Shown: positions 53,851 through 63,527, numbered from the stretch's first letter. The stretch is 64,000 nt of DNA from Acidobacteriaceae bacterium (GCA_903642225.1 CAHJWI010000009.1:1-64000), one strand, 5' to 3'. The notes: a model not told the origin generated them from the letters alone. Numbers and translations are program-made.

Positions 53851-56373
53851 TCACTCTGACCGCAGCGCTTGGTTTGGGTCCACATGGGCGGCACGCCGCG
53901 CCGGCAGCAATGCCGAAACCAACGCAACGGCCAACATCAACATGGCAACCGACGCGAGTGTCACCGGATCGGTTGCGGACACACCGTACAACTGGCTGCG
54001 CAACATCCTCGCCAGCAGCAACGCGCACGGTAGACCCGCCAGCACACCTGCACCTGCCAGCAGCAACACTTCCGCAAGTACCAGTCTCGACACTGCCGCA
54101 CGAGAGGATCCCAGCGCCATACGGATGCCAATCTCCCGCGTCCTCTGCGCCGTGTTGTACGCCAGCACGCCATACAGCCCAATGCCGGCCAACCCCGTCG
54201 CCAATACGCCAAACGCAGCAGCCAAAAGCCCGATCGTTCGCTCGTCGGCGAGCGTTCGATCCACCTGGTCCCCCATTGTCATCATGTGTTGCAGCGCAAG
54301 CATTGGAGCAACGCGGTGCATCGTCGCCGTCACATCTCGGAAGACGGTCTGCGGCTCTTCTGCCGTCCGCAGATACAGCGTTACGTCGGCTGCCTTCTTC
54401 TCCTGTGCCAGCGGCGTAAAGTCTGTCATCTTCACGTCGTCTCGCAAGCCGATGTGTCGCGCGTCCCGAACGACGCCCACAATCTCCATCCAGCGGAGCT
54501 TGTTGCCGGCACCACGGGCCATGCGTTTGCCCAGCGCCGCCGTGGCTGATCCGAAATAGTGGCGTGCAAAGCTCTGGTTCACAATCGCCACCGGTGGATG
54601 GTCGAGCGTGTCGTTCTCGGTAAATGCTCGGCCGGCAACCAGGGGCTCCTGCAGCGTTGCGAAGTACAGCGGGCTTACGCCGATGCGACCGATGTCGAGA
54701 TCCTCCTCCGGCGGTGCGGTGTATCCCTCCACCGTCACGTTCGTCCCGCTGTCTGAGCCTGCAATCTCCGCGCTGTCGGTCGCAGCAACCGACCGTACAC
54801 CTGGAATGCCGGACAATGCCGCCAATACATCGCGCTGCAGTGGCGCGATGCGGTCCGCAGGGTATCCGGCAAGCTCAGGGTCGATGTGCAGTGTCAACAG
54901 TTGCTCCGTGTTGAACCCAACATCCACGTGCCGCAAGTTCTGCAACGAACGAACCAGCAAACCGGCACACACCAGCAGCAACACGCTTAGCGCAACCTGC
55001 AACGACACAGCGACGCTGCGAAGGTTCAATCCACGCCCTGCCGATGTGCTGCCCTGCTGCTTCAGCGTCGAGACCAGGTCCGGCTTCCGCAACTGAATTG
55101 CGGGAACTACACTAAAACCGAGGCTAACCACCATGGCAAGCGCAAAGGAGACCGCGAGCATGCGTCCATCCACCGTGGGCAAAAACAGCAGAGGATCGCC
55201 CGGGTCTGTCAGACGGCTGGAGAGGACCCGCACGACCATCGGGGCCAGAGCAACTCCCAAAACCGCTCCGGCGAAGCCCAGCAGAAAGCCTTCCAGCAAT
55301 ACCTGCCGCACAATCCGCCCCGCCGTCGCACCCAGCGCATACCGCACACAGAACTCACGTGCCCGCACCGCAGACCGAACAAGCAGCAGGCCGGCAACGT
55401 TTACCGCGGCGAGCAGCAGCATCAAGCCTGCCATGCACATCACGATCAATAGCGGCTTCTCGAGCCGCTGCCGGCTGTACGACAAACCGGTCGCACCCTC
55501 CAACAGATGCAGCCTGCTGTTTGTCAGAAAGTCCGCGGTAAACCCCCCAGGTTTGCTGCCCATCGCGGCAAGTTCGTCAGCGCGCAACGCGTGCCACAGC
55601 GGAGTCATCCCCGCCTCCGCTGCCGCAGGTGACACACCATCCCTCAGTCTGCCCACAAGGTTCAGCCAGCGGTCCCGATGGTTGTGTTCGCTGTCGGCCT
55701 GCGACGGATCGACAAGCGCAGCATGTGCCAGTGGCACAAACAGCGCAGGCGTCTGTCCCCACACTGCGCTGCGAAACTCAGGTGCCGCGACGCCCACAAT
55801 CGTCACGGGCTTGCCGCTGATACGAAGCGTTTCGTCCAGCACTGCCGGATCGCTGCCAAGCCGGTCGTGCCAGTAGTCATAGCTCAGCACACCAACGGGC
55901 GCTGCATTGTCGGTATCATCGGCGGCTGTCAACACGCGTCCCAGCGCTGGCCGCACACCCAGCAGGCTGAAGTAGTTACCGGATACGATCTCGGCATCCT
56001 GCACCGCTGTCTCGCCGTGACGCTCAATGCCCACAGCACCGGTGCTGGTGGCGACAATGCCCTGCAGCACAGTGTTCTTCTCATAGAGGTCGCGATACAT
56101 CGGCACGGAAAACAGCATTTCGCGCTCACCGCCATGGCCGCTTGTACGCCCGCTCCAAGCCTTTCCAGTTCCTTCCAGCAGCACGAGCTGCCGCGGCTCC
56201 CGCACCGGCAAGGACCGCAGCAGTGCCTGGTCCAGCAGCGAGAAGATCGCCGCGTTCGCACCGATGCCCAGCGCCAGCGTCACCACCGCTGTCGCCGCAA
56301 ACCCCGGCGTTCGCCGTAGCTGCCGAAGCGCGTACCGCACGTCCTGAAACACGGTGCCAAGAAAAGTTGCCAT
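53851..56373 (-). CDS. ADOP-type MacB/FtsX permease (second of the operon)
   Basis: An 840-residue permease. It starts VFQDVRYALRQLRRTPGFAA, the ADOP hallmark, followed by a first helix (AVVTLALGIGANAAIF). A MacB-type periplasmic core and FtsX helices follow, then a second copy of both, ending RRAAHVDPNQALRSE. The ATG at 56373 has GGTGAG upstream; the frame is open further to 56514 inside the preceding permease but without family similarity. It is only moderately similar by eye to the first permease of the operon, so this is not a recent tandem duplication. Confidence 0.92.
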   Translation of the reverse strand: MATFLGTVFQDVRYALRQLRRTPGFAATAVVTLALGIGANAAIFSLLDQALLRSLPVREPRQLVLLEGTGKAWSGRTSGHGGEREMLFSVPMYRDLYEKNTVLQGIVATSTGAVGIERHGETAVQDAEIVSGNYFSLLGVRPALGRVLTAADDTDNAAPVGVLSYDYWHDRLGSDPAVLDETLRISGKPVTIVGVAAPEFRSAVWGQTPALFVPLAHAALVDPSQADSEHNHRDRWLNLVGRLRDGVSPAAAEAGMTPLWHALRADELAAMGSKPGGFTADFLTNSRLHLLEGATGLSYSRQRLEKPLLIVMCMAGLMLLLAAVNVAGLLLVRSAVRAREFCVRYALGATAGRIVRQVLLEGFLLGFAGAVLGVALAPMVVRVLSSRLTDPGDPLLFLPTVDGRMLAVSFALAMVVSLGFSVVPAIQLRKPDLVSTLKQQGSTSAGRGLNLRSVAVSLQVALSVLLLVCAGLLVRSLQNLRHVDVGFNTEQLLTLHIDPELAGYPADRIAPLQRDVLAALSGIPGVRSVAATDSAEIAGSDSGTNVTVEGYTAPPEEDLDIGRIGVSPLYFATLQEPLVAGRAFTENDTLDHPPVAIVNQSFARHYFGSATAALGKRMARGAGNKLRWMEIVGVVRDARHIGLRDDVKMTDFTPLAQEKKAADVTLYLRTAEEPQTVFRDVTATMHRVAPMLALQHMMTMGDQVDRTLADERTIGLLAAAFGVLATGLAGIGLYGVLAYNTAQRTREIGIRMALGSSRAAVSRLVLAEVLLLAGAGVLAGLPCALLLARMLRSQLYGVSATDPVTLASVAMLMLAVALVSALLPARRAAHVDPNQALRSE

Positions 56374-56413
56374 GGCTAGCTCACCTTTGCGGTCGCTGAA
56401 AACCTGTTCGTCG

Positions 56414-58966
56414 TCACTCCGCCCGCAAAGCCCGCATCGGTTCAATGGCACTCGCCCGCCGCGCAGGCATGATCCCGGCCACCGCCGCGCACACCGCAAG
56501 CAGCGCCACCGCACTGCACAGCGTCACCGCGTCATACCCCTTCACCCCGAACAGCTGCGATTGCAAGAAGTGCCCCGCAAGCAACGCCGCCGGCACCCCG
56601 ATCGCAAGTCCAATCAGCGTCTGCGTCATCGCACCGCGCAGGATCAGTCGCAGGATCCCACCCCGGTCCGATCCCAGCGCCATCCGTAACCCGATCTCCG
56701 GCACACGCCGCGCCACGGTGTACGCCGTCACGCCATACAGCCCAATGGACGCAAGCACCAGCGCCAGCGCACCAAAGATCGTCGTCAGCCGAACCACCAG
56801 CTCCTGCTGTGTAAACTGGTCGCCCACCTGCTCGCTGTACGTCTGCAGCTTTCCAATCGGGATGTTGGGATTGACTCTGTGCAGCGTATCGCGCAAGGTC
56901 TGCGCCGCGCTGCCCGCGTCTCCGCGGTACTTCACCATCACGTTCGACGCAAAGTGCTCGAACTGCTCGTTCTTCGCCGCCTGCTGCTTCAGCGATTCCG
57001 GCGCATTCATTGCGTCGTACAGCGTCAGCTGCGTCATCGGTGTAAAGAACATGGGCGGCGTTTCCGCGGCCGGATCGCCGTACTTGCTATCGTCCACCAC
57101 GCCCACAATGGCATACTCGCCGGTCATCGCGCGGTCGGGTCCAAAATGTTCCCCCAGCGGTGGCTTGCCTTTCAGGTACTTCACCGTGAACGCCTTGTTC
57201 ACCACGGCCACATGGGTGCTCGTGCTCGTGTCCTGGTCAGTCACGCCGCGGCCCAGCAGCACCCGCGTGCCCACCGTATCAAAGTACCCAGGACTCACGG
57301 CCAGGTATCGCGCGTTGTTGTTGTCTATCTTTTCGCCACCCGGCAACCACACACCGGTGCCCCAGCTGTTGTTCGTCATCGGCCCATAGGTCGAGTAGGC
57401 GAAGCTCTGCACGTTTGGCAGCCCGGCTAAGTCCTGGTCCAGGCTGCGATACAGTCCTGCCAGCTGCTCAAAGTGGTATCCCGCCGCCTGCAGGTCGATA
57501 AACGCGATGACCCGTCCCTGCGGCTCAAAATGAAAGTTCTGCTGTTGCAGGTTTTTGAGGCTATGGATCAACAGCCCCGCCATGCTCAGCAGCGTCACCG
57601 AAAGTGCCGCCTGCAATATCACAAGCACCCGTTGCGGCAGGCTGCTCGTGTCGCCCATGCTGCGGTTCGCCCCCCGCAGTGCATCTGCCGGGTCGGCGCG
57701 CGAGGCAAGCCATGCCGGCACCGTACCGAATACCACCCCCGTCAGCAGCGACACCGCAAACGCAAACAGCAGCACCGGCCACGACGGCGAAGCACTCAGC
57801 GGATCGACTTCAACGCCCTTCATTGCAAGTGCAAGCATGCCGCGCACACTGGCATACGCCACAGCAATCGCAAGCGTGCCGCCCAGCAACGCTATCACCA
57901 CAGATTCCACCAGCGTGCTTCGAATCAGCCGCGACCTTGGAGCGCCCAGCGCTGTGCGCACGCTGGTCTCCTGCTGGCGAGACACCGCACGCACAAGCAT
58001 GAGGTTCGCCAGATTTGCGCAGCAGATCAGAAGTACCGCACCCGCAATCATCAGCAGCAGCTTCAGGCTTTTTTCATACTGCTGCCGCAGGTCGTTAATG
58101 CCGCTGCTCGCCGGCGAAACCTCCACCGTCTGCTTCGCAATCTCCGCCTCCGTCGACGTATCGCCAGGACTCCGATTCACCCGGATGTACTGCACCAACT
58201 GAGCCTTCAACGACTGTTCTACCACCGGCACGTCGGCGCCAGTGGGAATGCGCACAAGTACATCCAGCCAATTCGCCGCCGGAAATGCCATGAGGTTCCG
58301 CTCCGGCTCCAGGATGGGCTCCTGTGCAAGCGGCACCCACACCCCGGCCGGATCGCCCGTGTTCCGCTCCCCCAGAAAACCCTCGCGCGTAACTCCAACC
58401 ACCGTCACCGCATGGCCCGTCAGAAGCAGCGTGCTGCCCACCAGTCGAGGGTCACTGTTGAACTTGGTCGCCCACACCGTATGGCTCACCACGGCCACCG
58501 GCGCTGCACCCGGCCGGTCGTCATCTGCCGTCAACACCCGCCCCGCAAATGCACCCACACCCAAAAAGCTGAAGTAGTTGCCCTCGACAAAACGCACCGC
58601 CAGTGGCTGCACGTTGGTCTCGTTCTCGCGCCGCGCACTTACCGCCATTGCTGCCGCGTCAATCGCGGTCATCCCGCCTGTGTGCGCCGTGTGATCCCTG
58701 AGCTGCTTGTACAGGTCCCAGCTGAACAGCGTCCACTTATCCTGCAGACCGCCTGTTACGCAGCAGTCGGCATCCTTCCCAAGCTTGTACAGTTGCTCCG
58801 GCGCACTCACCGGTAACGACCGTAGCAACACCTGGTAGGTCAGCGTAAAAACCGCCGTCGTTGCGCCGATACCCAGCGCCAACATGGCAATGGCAGTGAT
58901 GGCGAATCCCGGCGAACGGCGAAGCTGACGAAGCGCAAAGCGCAGATCCTGCAGAAAGGTATTCAT
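56414..58966 (-). CDS. ADOP-type MacB/FtsX permease (first of the operon)
   Basis: An 850-residue permease. DLRFALRQLRRSPGFAITAI at the N-terminus leads into a helix, a MacB-type periplasmic core (about 50-260), FtsX helices (about 280-430) and a second core and helix set, ending in RRASAIEPMRALRAE. MacB/FtsX permeases transmit ATP-driven motion across the membrane to push substrate through TolC. It lies 43 bases after the canonical ATPase gene and 40 before the second permease. Confidence 0.92.
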   Translation of the reverse strand: MNTFLQDLRFALRQLRRSPGFAITAIAMLALGIGATTAVFTLTYQVLLRSLPVSAPEQLYKLGKDADCCVTGGLQDKWTLFSWDLYKQLRDHTAHTGGMTAIDAAAMAVSARRENETNVQPLAVRFVEGNYFSFLGVGAFAGRVLTADDDRPGAAPVAVVSHTVWATKFNSDPRLVGSTLLLTGHAVTVVGVTREGFLGERNTGDPAGVWVPLAQEPILEPERNLMAFPAANWLDVLVRIPTGADVPVVEQSLKAQLVQYIRVNRSPGDTSTEAEIAKQTVEVSPASSGINDLRQQYEKSLKLLLMIAGAVLLICCANLANLMLVRAVSRQQETSVRTALGAPRSRLIRSTLVESVVIALLGGTLAIAVAYASVRGMLALAMKGVEVDPLSASPSWPVLLFAFAVSLLTGVVFGTVPAWLASRADPADALRGANRSMGDTSSLPQRVLVILQAALSVTLLSMAGLLIHSLKNLQQQNFHFEPQGRVIAFIDLQAAGYHFEQLAGLYRSLDQDLAGLPNVQSFAYSTYGPMTNNSWGTGVWLPGGEKIDNNNARYLAVSPGYFDTVGTRVLLGRGVTDQDTSTSTHVAVVNKAFTVKYLKGKPPLGEHFGPDRAMTGEYAIVGVVDDSKYGDPAAETPPMFFTPMTQLTLYDAMNAPESLKQQAAKNEQFEHFASNVMVKYRGDAGSAAQTLRDTLHRVNPNIPIGKLQTYSEQVGDQFTQQELVVRLTTIFGALALVLASIGLYGVTAYTVARRVPEIGLRMALGSDRGGILRLILRGAMTQTLIGLAIGVPAALLAGHFLQSQLFGVKGYDAVTLCSAVALLAVCAAVAGIMPARRASAIEPMRALRAE

Positions 58967-59009
58967 TGACTATTCCCCGCTGGTCATGCAAGTAAGTGGA
59001 GCCGTCGAC

Positions 59010-59777
59010 TTATCGCGCCGCGCTATACCCGGTGCGGTACTCTTCTTCTGCCGCAGCCAATAAATGCTGTAACTCACCTTCGGCCACAATCTTCCCGTCG
59101 AACAGGTGCACCTGTCGGTCCGCATGCGCTGCAAAGCGTGGGTCGTGCGTCACCATGCAGATCGTCGATCCCTCCGCGTGCAACTCGTTCAGCAGCCGCA
59201 TCACCGCTTCACCGTTCTTGCTGTCCAGGTTGCCGGTCGGTTCGTCCGCCAGCAGTATGCTCGGCGACCCCGCCAGCGCACGCGCCACGGCCACACGCTG
59301 CTGCTGACCGCCACTCAACTGCGCCGGATAATGTCGCAACCGGTGCGCCATGTTCACCCGTTCCAACGCTTTCACTACGCGATCTTTCCGTTCACTCGCA
59401 GCCATGCCGCTGCGGTATGTCAGCGGCAACTCCACATTTTCGTATACCGACAAATCACCAATAAGGTTAAAGCTCTGGAAAATAAAGCCAATCTCTTGGT
59501 TGCGGATGCGCGACCGGTCAGCAAAATTTAAATTCGCCACCGCCTTGTTATTCAACGTGTACTTCCCATCCGTCGGTGTATCCAGCAAGCCCAAGATAGA
59601 AAGCAGCGTCGACTTTCCGCAGCCTGAGGGTCCGCTCATCGCCACATACTCTCCACGCGCTATGGACAAATGCACACCGCTTAAGGCGTGCGTCTCGATC
59701 TCGTCGGTGTAAAAGACCTTCGTCAAACTCTCGATGTGAATCAAGTTTTCCGTCCGCTCTGCCATCGCACTCTCCAT
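59010..59777 (-). CDS. ABC transporter ATP-binding protein, MacB/LolD-like
   Basis: A 255-residue ATPase with all canonical motifs: Walker A GPSGCGKS (49-56), Q-loop FIFQSFNL, signature LSGGQQQRVAVARAL (154-168), Walker B SILLADEP, D-loop NLDS and H-loop MVTHDPR. It would power the two ADOP permeases encoded next to it. The ATG at 59777 has an AGGCGAAG sequence upstream. It lies 81 bases after the HlyD adaptor gene. Confidence 0.94.
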   Translation of the reverse strand: MESAMAERTENLIHIESLTKVFYTDEIETHALSGVHLSIARGEYVAMSGPSGCGKSTLLSILGLLDTPTDGKYTLNNKAVANLNFADRSRIRNQEIGFIFQSFNLIGDLSVYENVELPLTYRSGMAASERKDRVVKALERVNMAHRLRHYPAQLSGGQQQRVAVARALAGSPSILLADEPTGNLDSKNGEAVMRLLNELHAEGSTICMVTHDPRFAAHADRQVHLFDGKIVAEGELQHLLAAAEEEYRTGYSAAR

Positions 59778-59858
59778 GGGTAACTTCGCCTGATTTATTG
59801 AAACGGTTTGCAGCTGTATACGTTGCCAGCATCGAACCGGTTCCGTTGGTATGTCGTC

Positions 59859-61118
59859 TTACTGCTCCACGCGTATGTGGTCCGTGTTATCCCACTTACT
59901 CATGTCCGACAGGATGACGACGTCGCCCGGCTGCATTCCATCCAGCACCTGGATACTATTCACTGATGCCCGACCTACCCGCACCTGCACACGAATCGCA
60001 GACTTACCATCCGGCGTCAACTTGAACAGGCTCAGCGTGCTGTTTTCGTTGCCGCTCGCCGGCCGGCCCACATATAGCACGTTCGTCAGCCGATCCAGAT
60101 CAATCGTTCCATCCACGCTTAGGTCGGGCCGCGCGCCCTGTGGCAGTGCACCGTCCAGCGCAACATCCACCGTCACTGTGCCGTTCTGCACCGCTGGATC
60201 TATTCGCTGCACGTGCCCCGGAATCACACCGTTGTGCGTGTCCACCGCTGCCAGCTGTCCAATTTGGATGTCCCGCGCCTGCGTCTCTGCGATCTTCAAC
60301 GCGGCCTTTAACTGGTCCGGCTGCACTACCTTCGCCAGCGTTGCGCCTACCGCCACGTGCTCGCCCACCTGGTGCGGCAAATCCACAAGCACGCCGTTGA
60401 TCCCCGCGCGCACACTCAGAGCTTCTTCCTGCTTCTGCTTCAACGCCAGCAACGCCTGAGCCTGCTGCACCTTTGCCTGCTGTACCGCTACCTGCGTCGC
60501 AATGGCCTGCTGGTTCAGCGTCAACCGCTGCCGCTCAATGTCATTCCGAATGCCAAGCTCATCGGCCTTACCGCGGCTCTCGTTGTACTTCAACCCGCTG
60601 ATCACACCCAGGTCCAGCAGGCTCTTGTCCGTCTGCGCCTGCAGCTGCGCCTGCTTCTGATCCGCACCCACCGTCGCCGCGCCCGCACGCTGCGTCATCA
60701 GGTCGCTTTGCAGCTTCGCCCGCGTGTTCTGCAGGTCCGCCTGCGCACTCTTTAACTGCAGCTGCGCATCCAGCATCTGCTGCTGCGTGGCGGGGTCCAC
60801 CAGGTCCATCAGGATTGTATCCGGGTGCACCTGCGCCCCGGGCAGCACACGAATGTGCACCACCGTCGCCTCCGTCTGCGCCGGGATCAACAGAATCTTG
60901 TCCTCGCGCGGCGTCAGCGTGCCCGGCCCACGCACCTGCCGCAGCAGCGGCCCGCGCTTCACCGTATCGGTATATAGCGGACCCTCAACCGTCGGCACCG
61001 CCGGCTTCAGCCGAGCCACAAACACCGCGATCGCCACAACCACCAGCAAACCCACCGCGCCCAACACCAGAGCGCGTCGCTGTTTCTTCCTCTTCAAATC
61101 CGGACGAACGATATCCAT
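59859..61118 (-). CDS. HlyD/MacA-type periplasmic adaptor protein
   Basis: A 419-residue membrane-fusion protein. A short basic start (MDIVRPDLKRKKQRR) leads into one inner-membrane helix (about 16-34). A first lipoyl/barrel half (GTLTPREDKILLIPAQTEAT), a long coiled-coil hairpin (about 110-235, rich in Gln and Ala) and the returning half (GINGVLVDLPHQVGEHVAVG) follow, with a beta-barrel and membrane-proximal domain at the C-terminus. It would link the ADOP permeases to TolC. It is the first gene of the operon; a sigma-54-type element ends about 15 bases before the ATG, and no Shine-Dalgarno sequence is seen. Confidence 0.93.
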   Translation of the reverse strand: MDIVRPDLKRKKQRRALVLGAVGLLVVVAIAVFVARLKPAVPTVEGPLYTDTVKRGPLLRQVRGPGTLTPREDKILLIPAQTEATVVHIRVLPGAQVHPDTILMDLVDPATQQQMLDAQLQLKSAQADLQNTRAKLQSDLMTQRAGAATVGADQKQAQLQAQTDKSLLDLGVISGLKYNESRGKADELGIRNDIERQRLTLNQQAIATQVAVQQAKVQQAQALLALKQKQEEALSVRAGINGVLVDLPHQVGEHVAVGATLAKVVQPDQLKAALKIAETQARDIQIGQLAAVDTHNGVIPGHVQRIDPAVQNGTVTVDVALDGALPQGARPDLSVDGTIDLDRLTNVLYVGRPASGNENSTLSLFKLTPDGKSAIRVQVRVGRASVNSIQVLDGMQPGDVVILSDMSKWDNTDHIRVEQ

Positions 61119-61132
61119 GCGCAGAAAGTAAA

Positions 61133-61148
61133 TGCACGGCGTGTGCCA
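61133..61148 (-). promoter_or_regulatory. sigma-54 (-24/-12) promoter of the efflux operon
   Basis: On the minus strand TTGGCACACGCCGTGCA matches TGGCACG-N4-TTGCW at ten of twelve fixed positions, including the essential GG and GC with correct spacing. Transcription would begin near 61122, only about four bases before the ATG at 61118, implying a leaderless or near-leaderless message. An NtrC-type activator gene lies in the same operon. Confidence 0.7.
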
Positions 61149-61284
61149 AAGCCACGCAACCAGGTTATCGCCGCCAATTCACATGTTTTGACCGACGTGC
61201 CTTGCCCAAACCGCAGCTCGCGTCCAGCTGGCTGTGTTCGCTCTCGATTCCTTGTGTCCGCAAACGAACAGCACCGCACCACCG

Positions 61285-62328
61285 CTACCGGTAGTTCTCC
61301 ACCGCGCGCAGCAAATCCAGCTTCTGCCCCGCCGGCAAAAAACTCGCCTCCACACTGTTACTCGCAAGCTCCCGCATCTGCTCGTCCGTAAACTCGAACT
61401 CCCCCTGCACCAGCACATACTCATCCAACAGGTCCGACCCGAACATCGGCGGATCGTCCGAGTTCAGCGTCACCATCAATCCTCGTTCAAAGTAGTGCCT
61501 TACCGGGTGCGCCTCCAACGACCGCAACACCCCCGTCCGCAGATTGCTTGTCACATTCAACTCCAGCGCAATCTGCTTCTCCGCCAGCACATCCAGCAGC
61601 TCCGGATCGTCCACCGCACTCAGAGCATGCCCAATGCGTTCCGCGCCAATGTTGATCGCACTCCAGATCGACGACGCCGGCACAGACTCCCCCGCGTGCG
61701 CCGTCAGGTGCAAACCCGCAGCCTTGGCCGTCGCGTACAGCTCCCTGAAATCTCCCGCAGGCCCACGCGCCTCGTCCCCGCCAATCCCGATGCCCACAAT
61801 GCTTGGATACGTCGACCGCAGCTCCGCCGCCTTGGCAAACACCACCGCGGCCTCCTCTGCGCCAAAGTGCCGCACCGCGTCGATAATCCACAACACCGTT
61901 GTCCCAAACTCCCGCTCAGCGCGAAGCCGGCTGCGCTCAATCGCTTCCGTCACACTTTCCAGCGACAGCTGCGGCTTAAATCGCAGCAGTATGCCAAAGC
62001 TGATGTACACCTCCGCATGCCGCACACCCTGCGCGGATAGCCGGCGCACCATCTCGTACGTAATGAGCTCGTAATCCTCCGGCGCCTGCAGACGTTCGCT
62101 CACCTGCTTGAACGCCATCAGGAAGCCGATGAAATCGGCATACACATACAGGGCTCGCGCCGCTTCCAGCGTCAGCGGCTCCGCATCATGCCTTTGCGAC
62201 AAAACGACCAGCGTCTCCGGCACAATCGTGCCTTCCAGATGCAGGTGCAGCTCGCACTTCGGCAGCCCGCGCAGCCACTCCCGGTCAGGTGTACCGCCCG
62301 CGGGGTTCACGCCATCGCCCCGCCTCAA
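61285..62328 (-). CDS. add: adenosine deaminase
   Basis: Deaminates adenosine to inosine in purine salvage. The 347-residue metal-dependent TIM barrel has the HxH zinc ligands His28 and His30 in CELHLHLEG, a HAGE motif with catalytic Glu (LTAHAGES), GHAL, and the Asp pair in LNSDDPPMFG. This is the Add/adenosine-deaminase-like family; the related 6-aminodeoxyfutalosine deaminase shares these motifs and cannot be excluded. The start may be TTG at 62328, overlapping the upstream stop and with GAGGAAG before it, or GTG at 62310. Confidence 0.9.
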   Translation of the reverse strand: MRRGDGVNPAGGTPDREWLRGLPKCELHLHLEGTIVPETLVVLSQRHDAEPLTLEAARALYVYADFIGFLMAFKQVSERLQAPEDYELITYEMVRRLSAQGVRHAEVYISFGILLRFKPQLSLESVTEAIERSRLRAEREFGTTVLWIIDAVRHFGAEEAAVVFAKAAELRSTYPSIVGIGIGGDEARGPAGDFRELYATAKAAGLHLTAHAGESVPASSIWSAINIGAERIGHALSAVDDPELLDVLAEKQIALELNVTSNLRTGVLRSLEAHPVRHYFERGLMVTLNSDDPPMFGSDLLDEYVLVQGEFEFTDEQMRELASNSVEASFLPAGQKLDLLRAVENYR

Positions 62329-63527
62329 CGCTTCCTCTTCTTCTTGTCCCTGCTTTCTTCCGGCTCCAGCCGCGCTTCCGCCGGTGGTGTCGCACCTTGT
62401 GGGAGCACGCGCCGCGTGTTGTTTCCTTCCAGCCGGTAGGTCTTCGCCACAAGGTCGCTTTTTCTTGGCAGGTACTCACCCGTCGCCGCATCCGGCCTCG
62501 GCAGCGCAGCACCTTCCGCCAGCACGGTATACGTGTACGTCGGGGCCACGCCCGCATACGGGTTGCCGTGGTCCCGGGCCGCATACCCCGGATCCGTCCC
62601 GATCTTTACCGGCAGAAAACCCACAATGTTGCGGTCCCGGTTTGCACCCTCATACCGATGCCTCTTCGTATTCCAGTAAAAGACCCGAAGCTGGTTAAAG
62701 TCATACGGCAGCCCGGCCTTATACGGACTCGTCACCATCACGTAGTTCGGCACATCCTTGATGGCACCCTCAAGCGCCGGATCGTTTACCAAGTTCAACA
62801 CGTACGCGCCCACAATGCGCTGGTTTTCCGCGTACTTGGCCACGCTGTCCGGCACGTCCACGTCCAGCATTCGGCTCAGCATCCACCCGGTATGGTTGTG
62901 GCTGTCGCGCACCAGCCACCAGTCCTCCATTGCCGGCGGCTCCGGCGCTGCCGCCACAGCCGCTGGTGCCTTCGACCCCTTCTTCCCGGCAACACCCGCA
63001 GCCACCGCAACCGGAGCCACATAGCCCGGCGGTACCGGCTTCAGCGTACTCGCGCGCGCAATCAGTTTCAGCTTCTCGCTTTCGTCAAGCCGGTACAGCT
63101 TCTCCGTGTCGCGCCCAGGTTTGCTGTGCAGGTACACATCGTCCCGCACCACGCCGGTCGCCACGTACGCATCGTGCGCATGCGCCGTGTTCAGGTCGTC
63201 GAATTCCTTTGACACTGCCTCCGTCGCCACGGCCTTTTCATCAATCCAGCCGACCTCGCCCTTGTCGGTCTTCACCTTGTAGAAACGCTTGTTGCTTTCC
63301 AGGATCTCCAGCCGCTGCCCATTCACCACGTTGCCCGTCCGGTTACTCACGGCGGCAATGCGGTCCCGCAGAAACGTCCCCTTCGACGTCACATACACGT
63401 AGTGGGTCAGCATCTTCGGCTTCATCCCGCTGCAACCCGCCACCAACAGGCCCGCCAATGTCACCAGCGCCGCAGCTCCGGTCCGCCCACACCTTGGGCC
63501 AACCGCCCCTGCCTTTGTCATGCTCAT
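62325..63527 (-). CDS. lipoprotein with SH3-like domains
   Basis: A 400-residue predicted lipoprotein with lipobox LLVAGC within the first 35 residues. A bacterial SH3-like region follows (YVTSKGTFLRDRIAAVSNRT and VKTDKGEVGWIDEKAV), with a second one (DDVYLHSKPGRDTEKLYRLD) and then WWLVRDSHNHTGWMLSRML. The C-terminal part is a beta-rich domain without a name I recognise, ending in a Lys/Arg tail. SH3-like domains usually bind cell-wall material. The ATG at 63527 is preceded by GGGTGGG. It overlaps the add start by up to four bases, so the two are likely co-transcribed. Confidence 0.75.
   Translation of the reverse strand: MSMTKAGAVGPRCGRTGAAALVTLAGLLVAGCSGMKPKMLTHYVYVTSKGTFLRDRIAAVSNRTGNVVNGQRLEILESNKRFYKVKTDKGEVGWIDEKAVATEAVSKEFDDLNTAHAHDAYVATGVVRDDVYLHSKPGRDTEKLYRLDESEKLKLIARASTLKPVPPGYVAPVAVAAGVAGKKGSKAPAAVAAAPEPPAMEDWWLVRDSHNHTGWMLSRMLDVDVPDSVAKYAENQRIVGAYVLNLVNDPALEGAIKDVPNYVMVTSPYKAGLPYDFNQLRVFYWNTKRHRYEGANRDRNIVGFLPVKIGTDPGYAARDHGNPYAGVAPTYTYTVLAEGAALPRPDAATGEYLPRKSDLVAKTYRLEGNNTRRVLPQGATPPAEARLEPEESRDKKKRKR

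Noticed and set aside
53851-58966. Recent tandem duplication of the two ADOP permease genes.
   Set aside because: They share architecture and terminal motifs, but differ widely in sequence and length, so any duplication is ancient.
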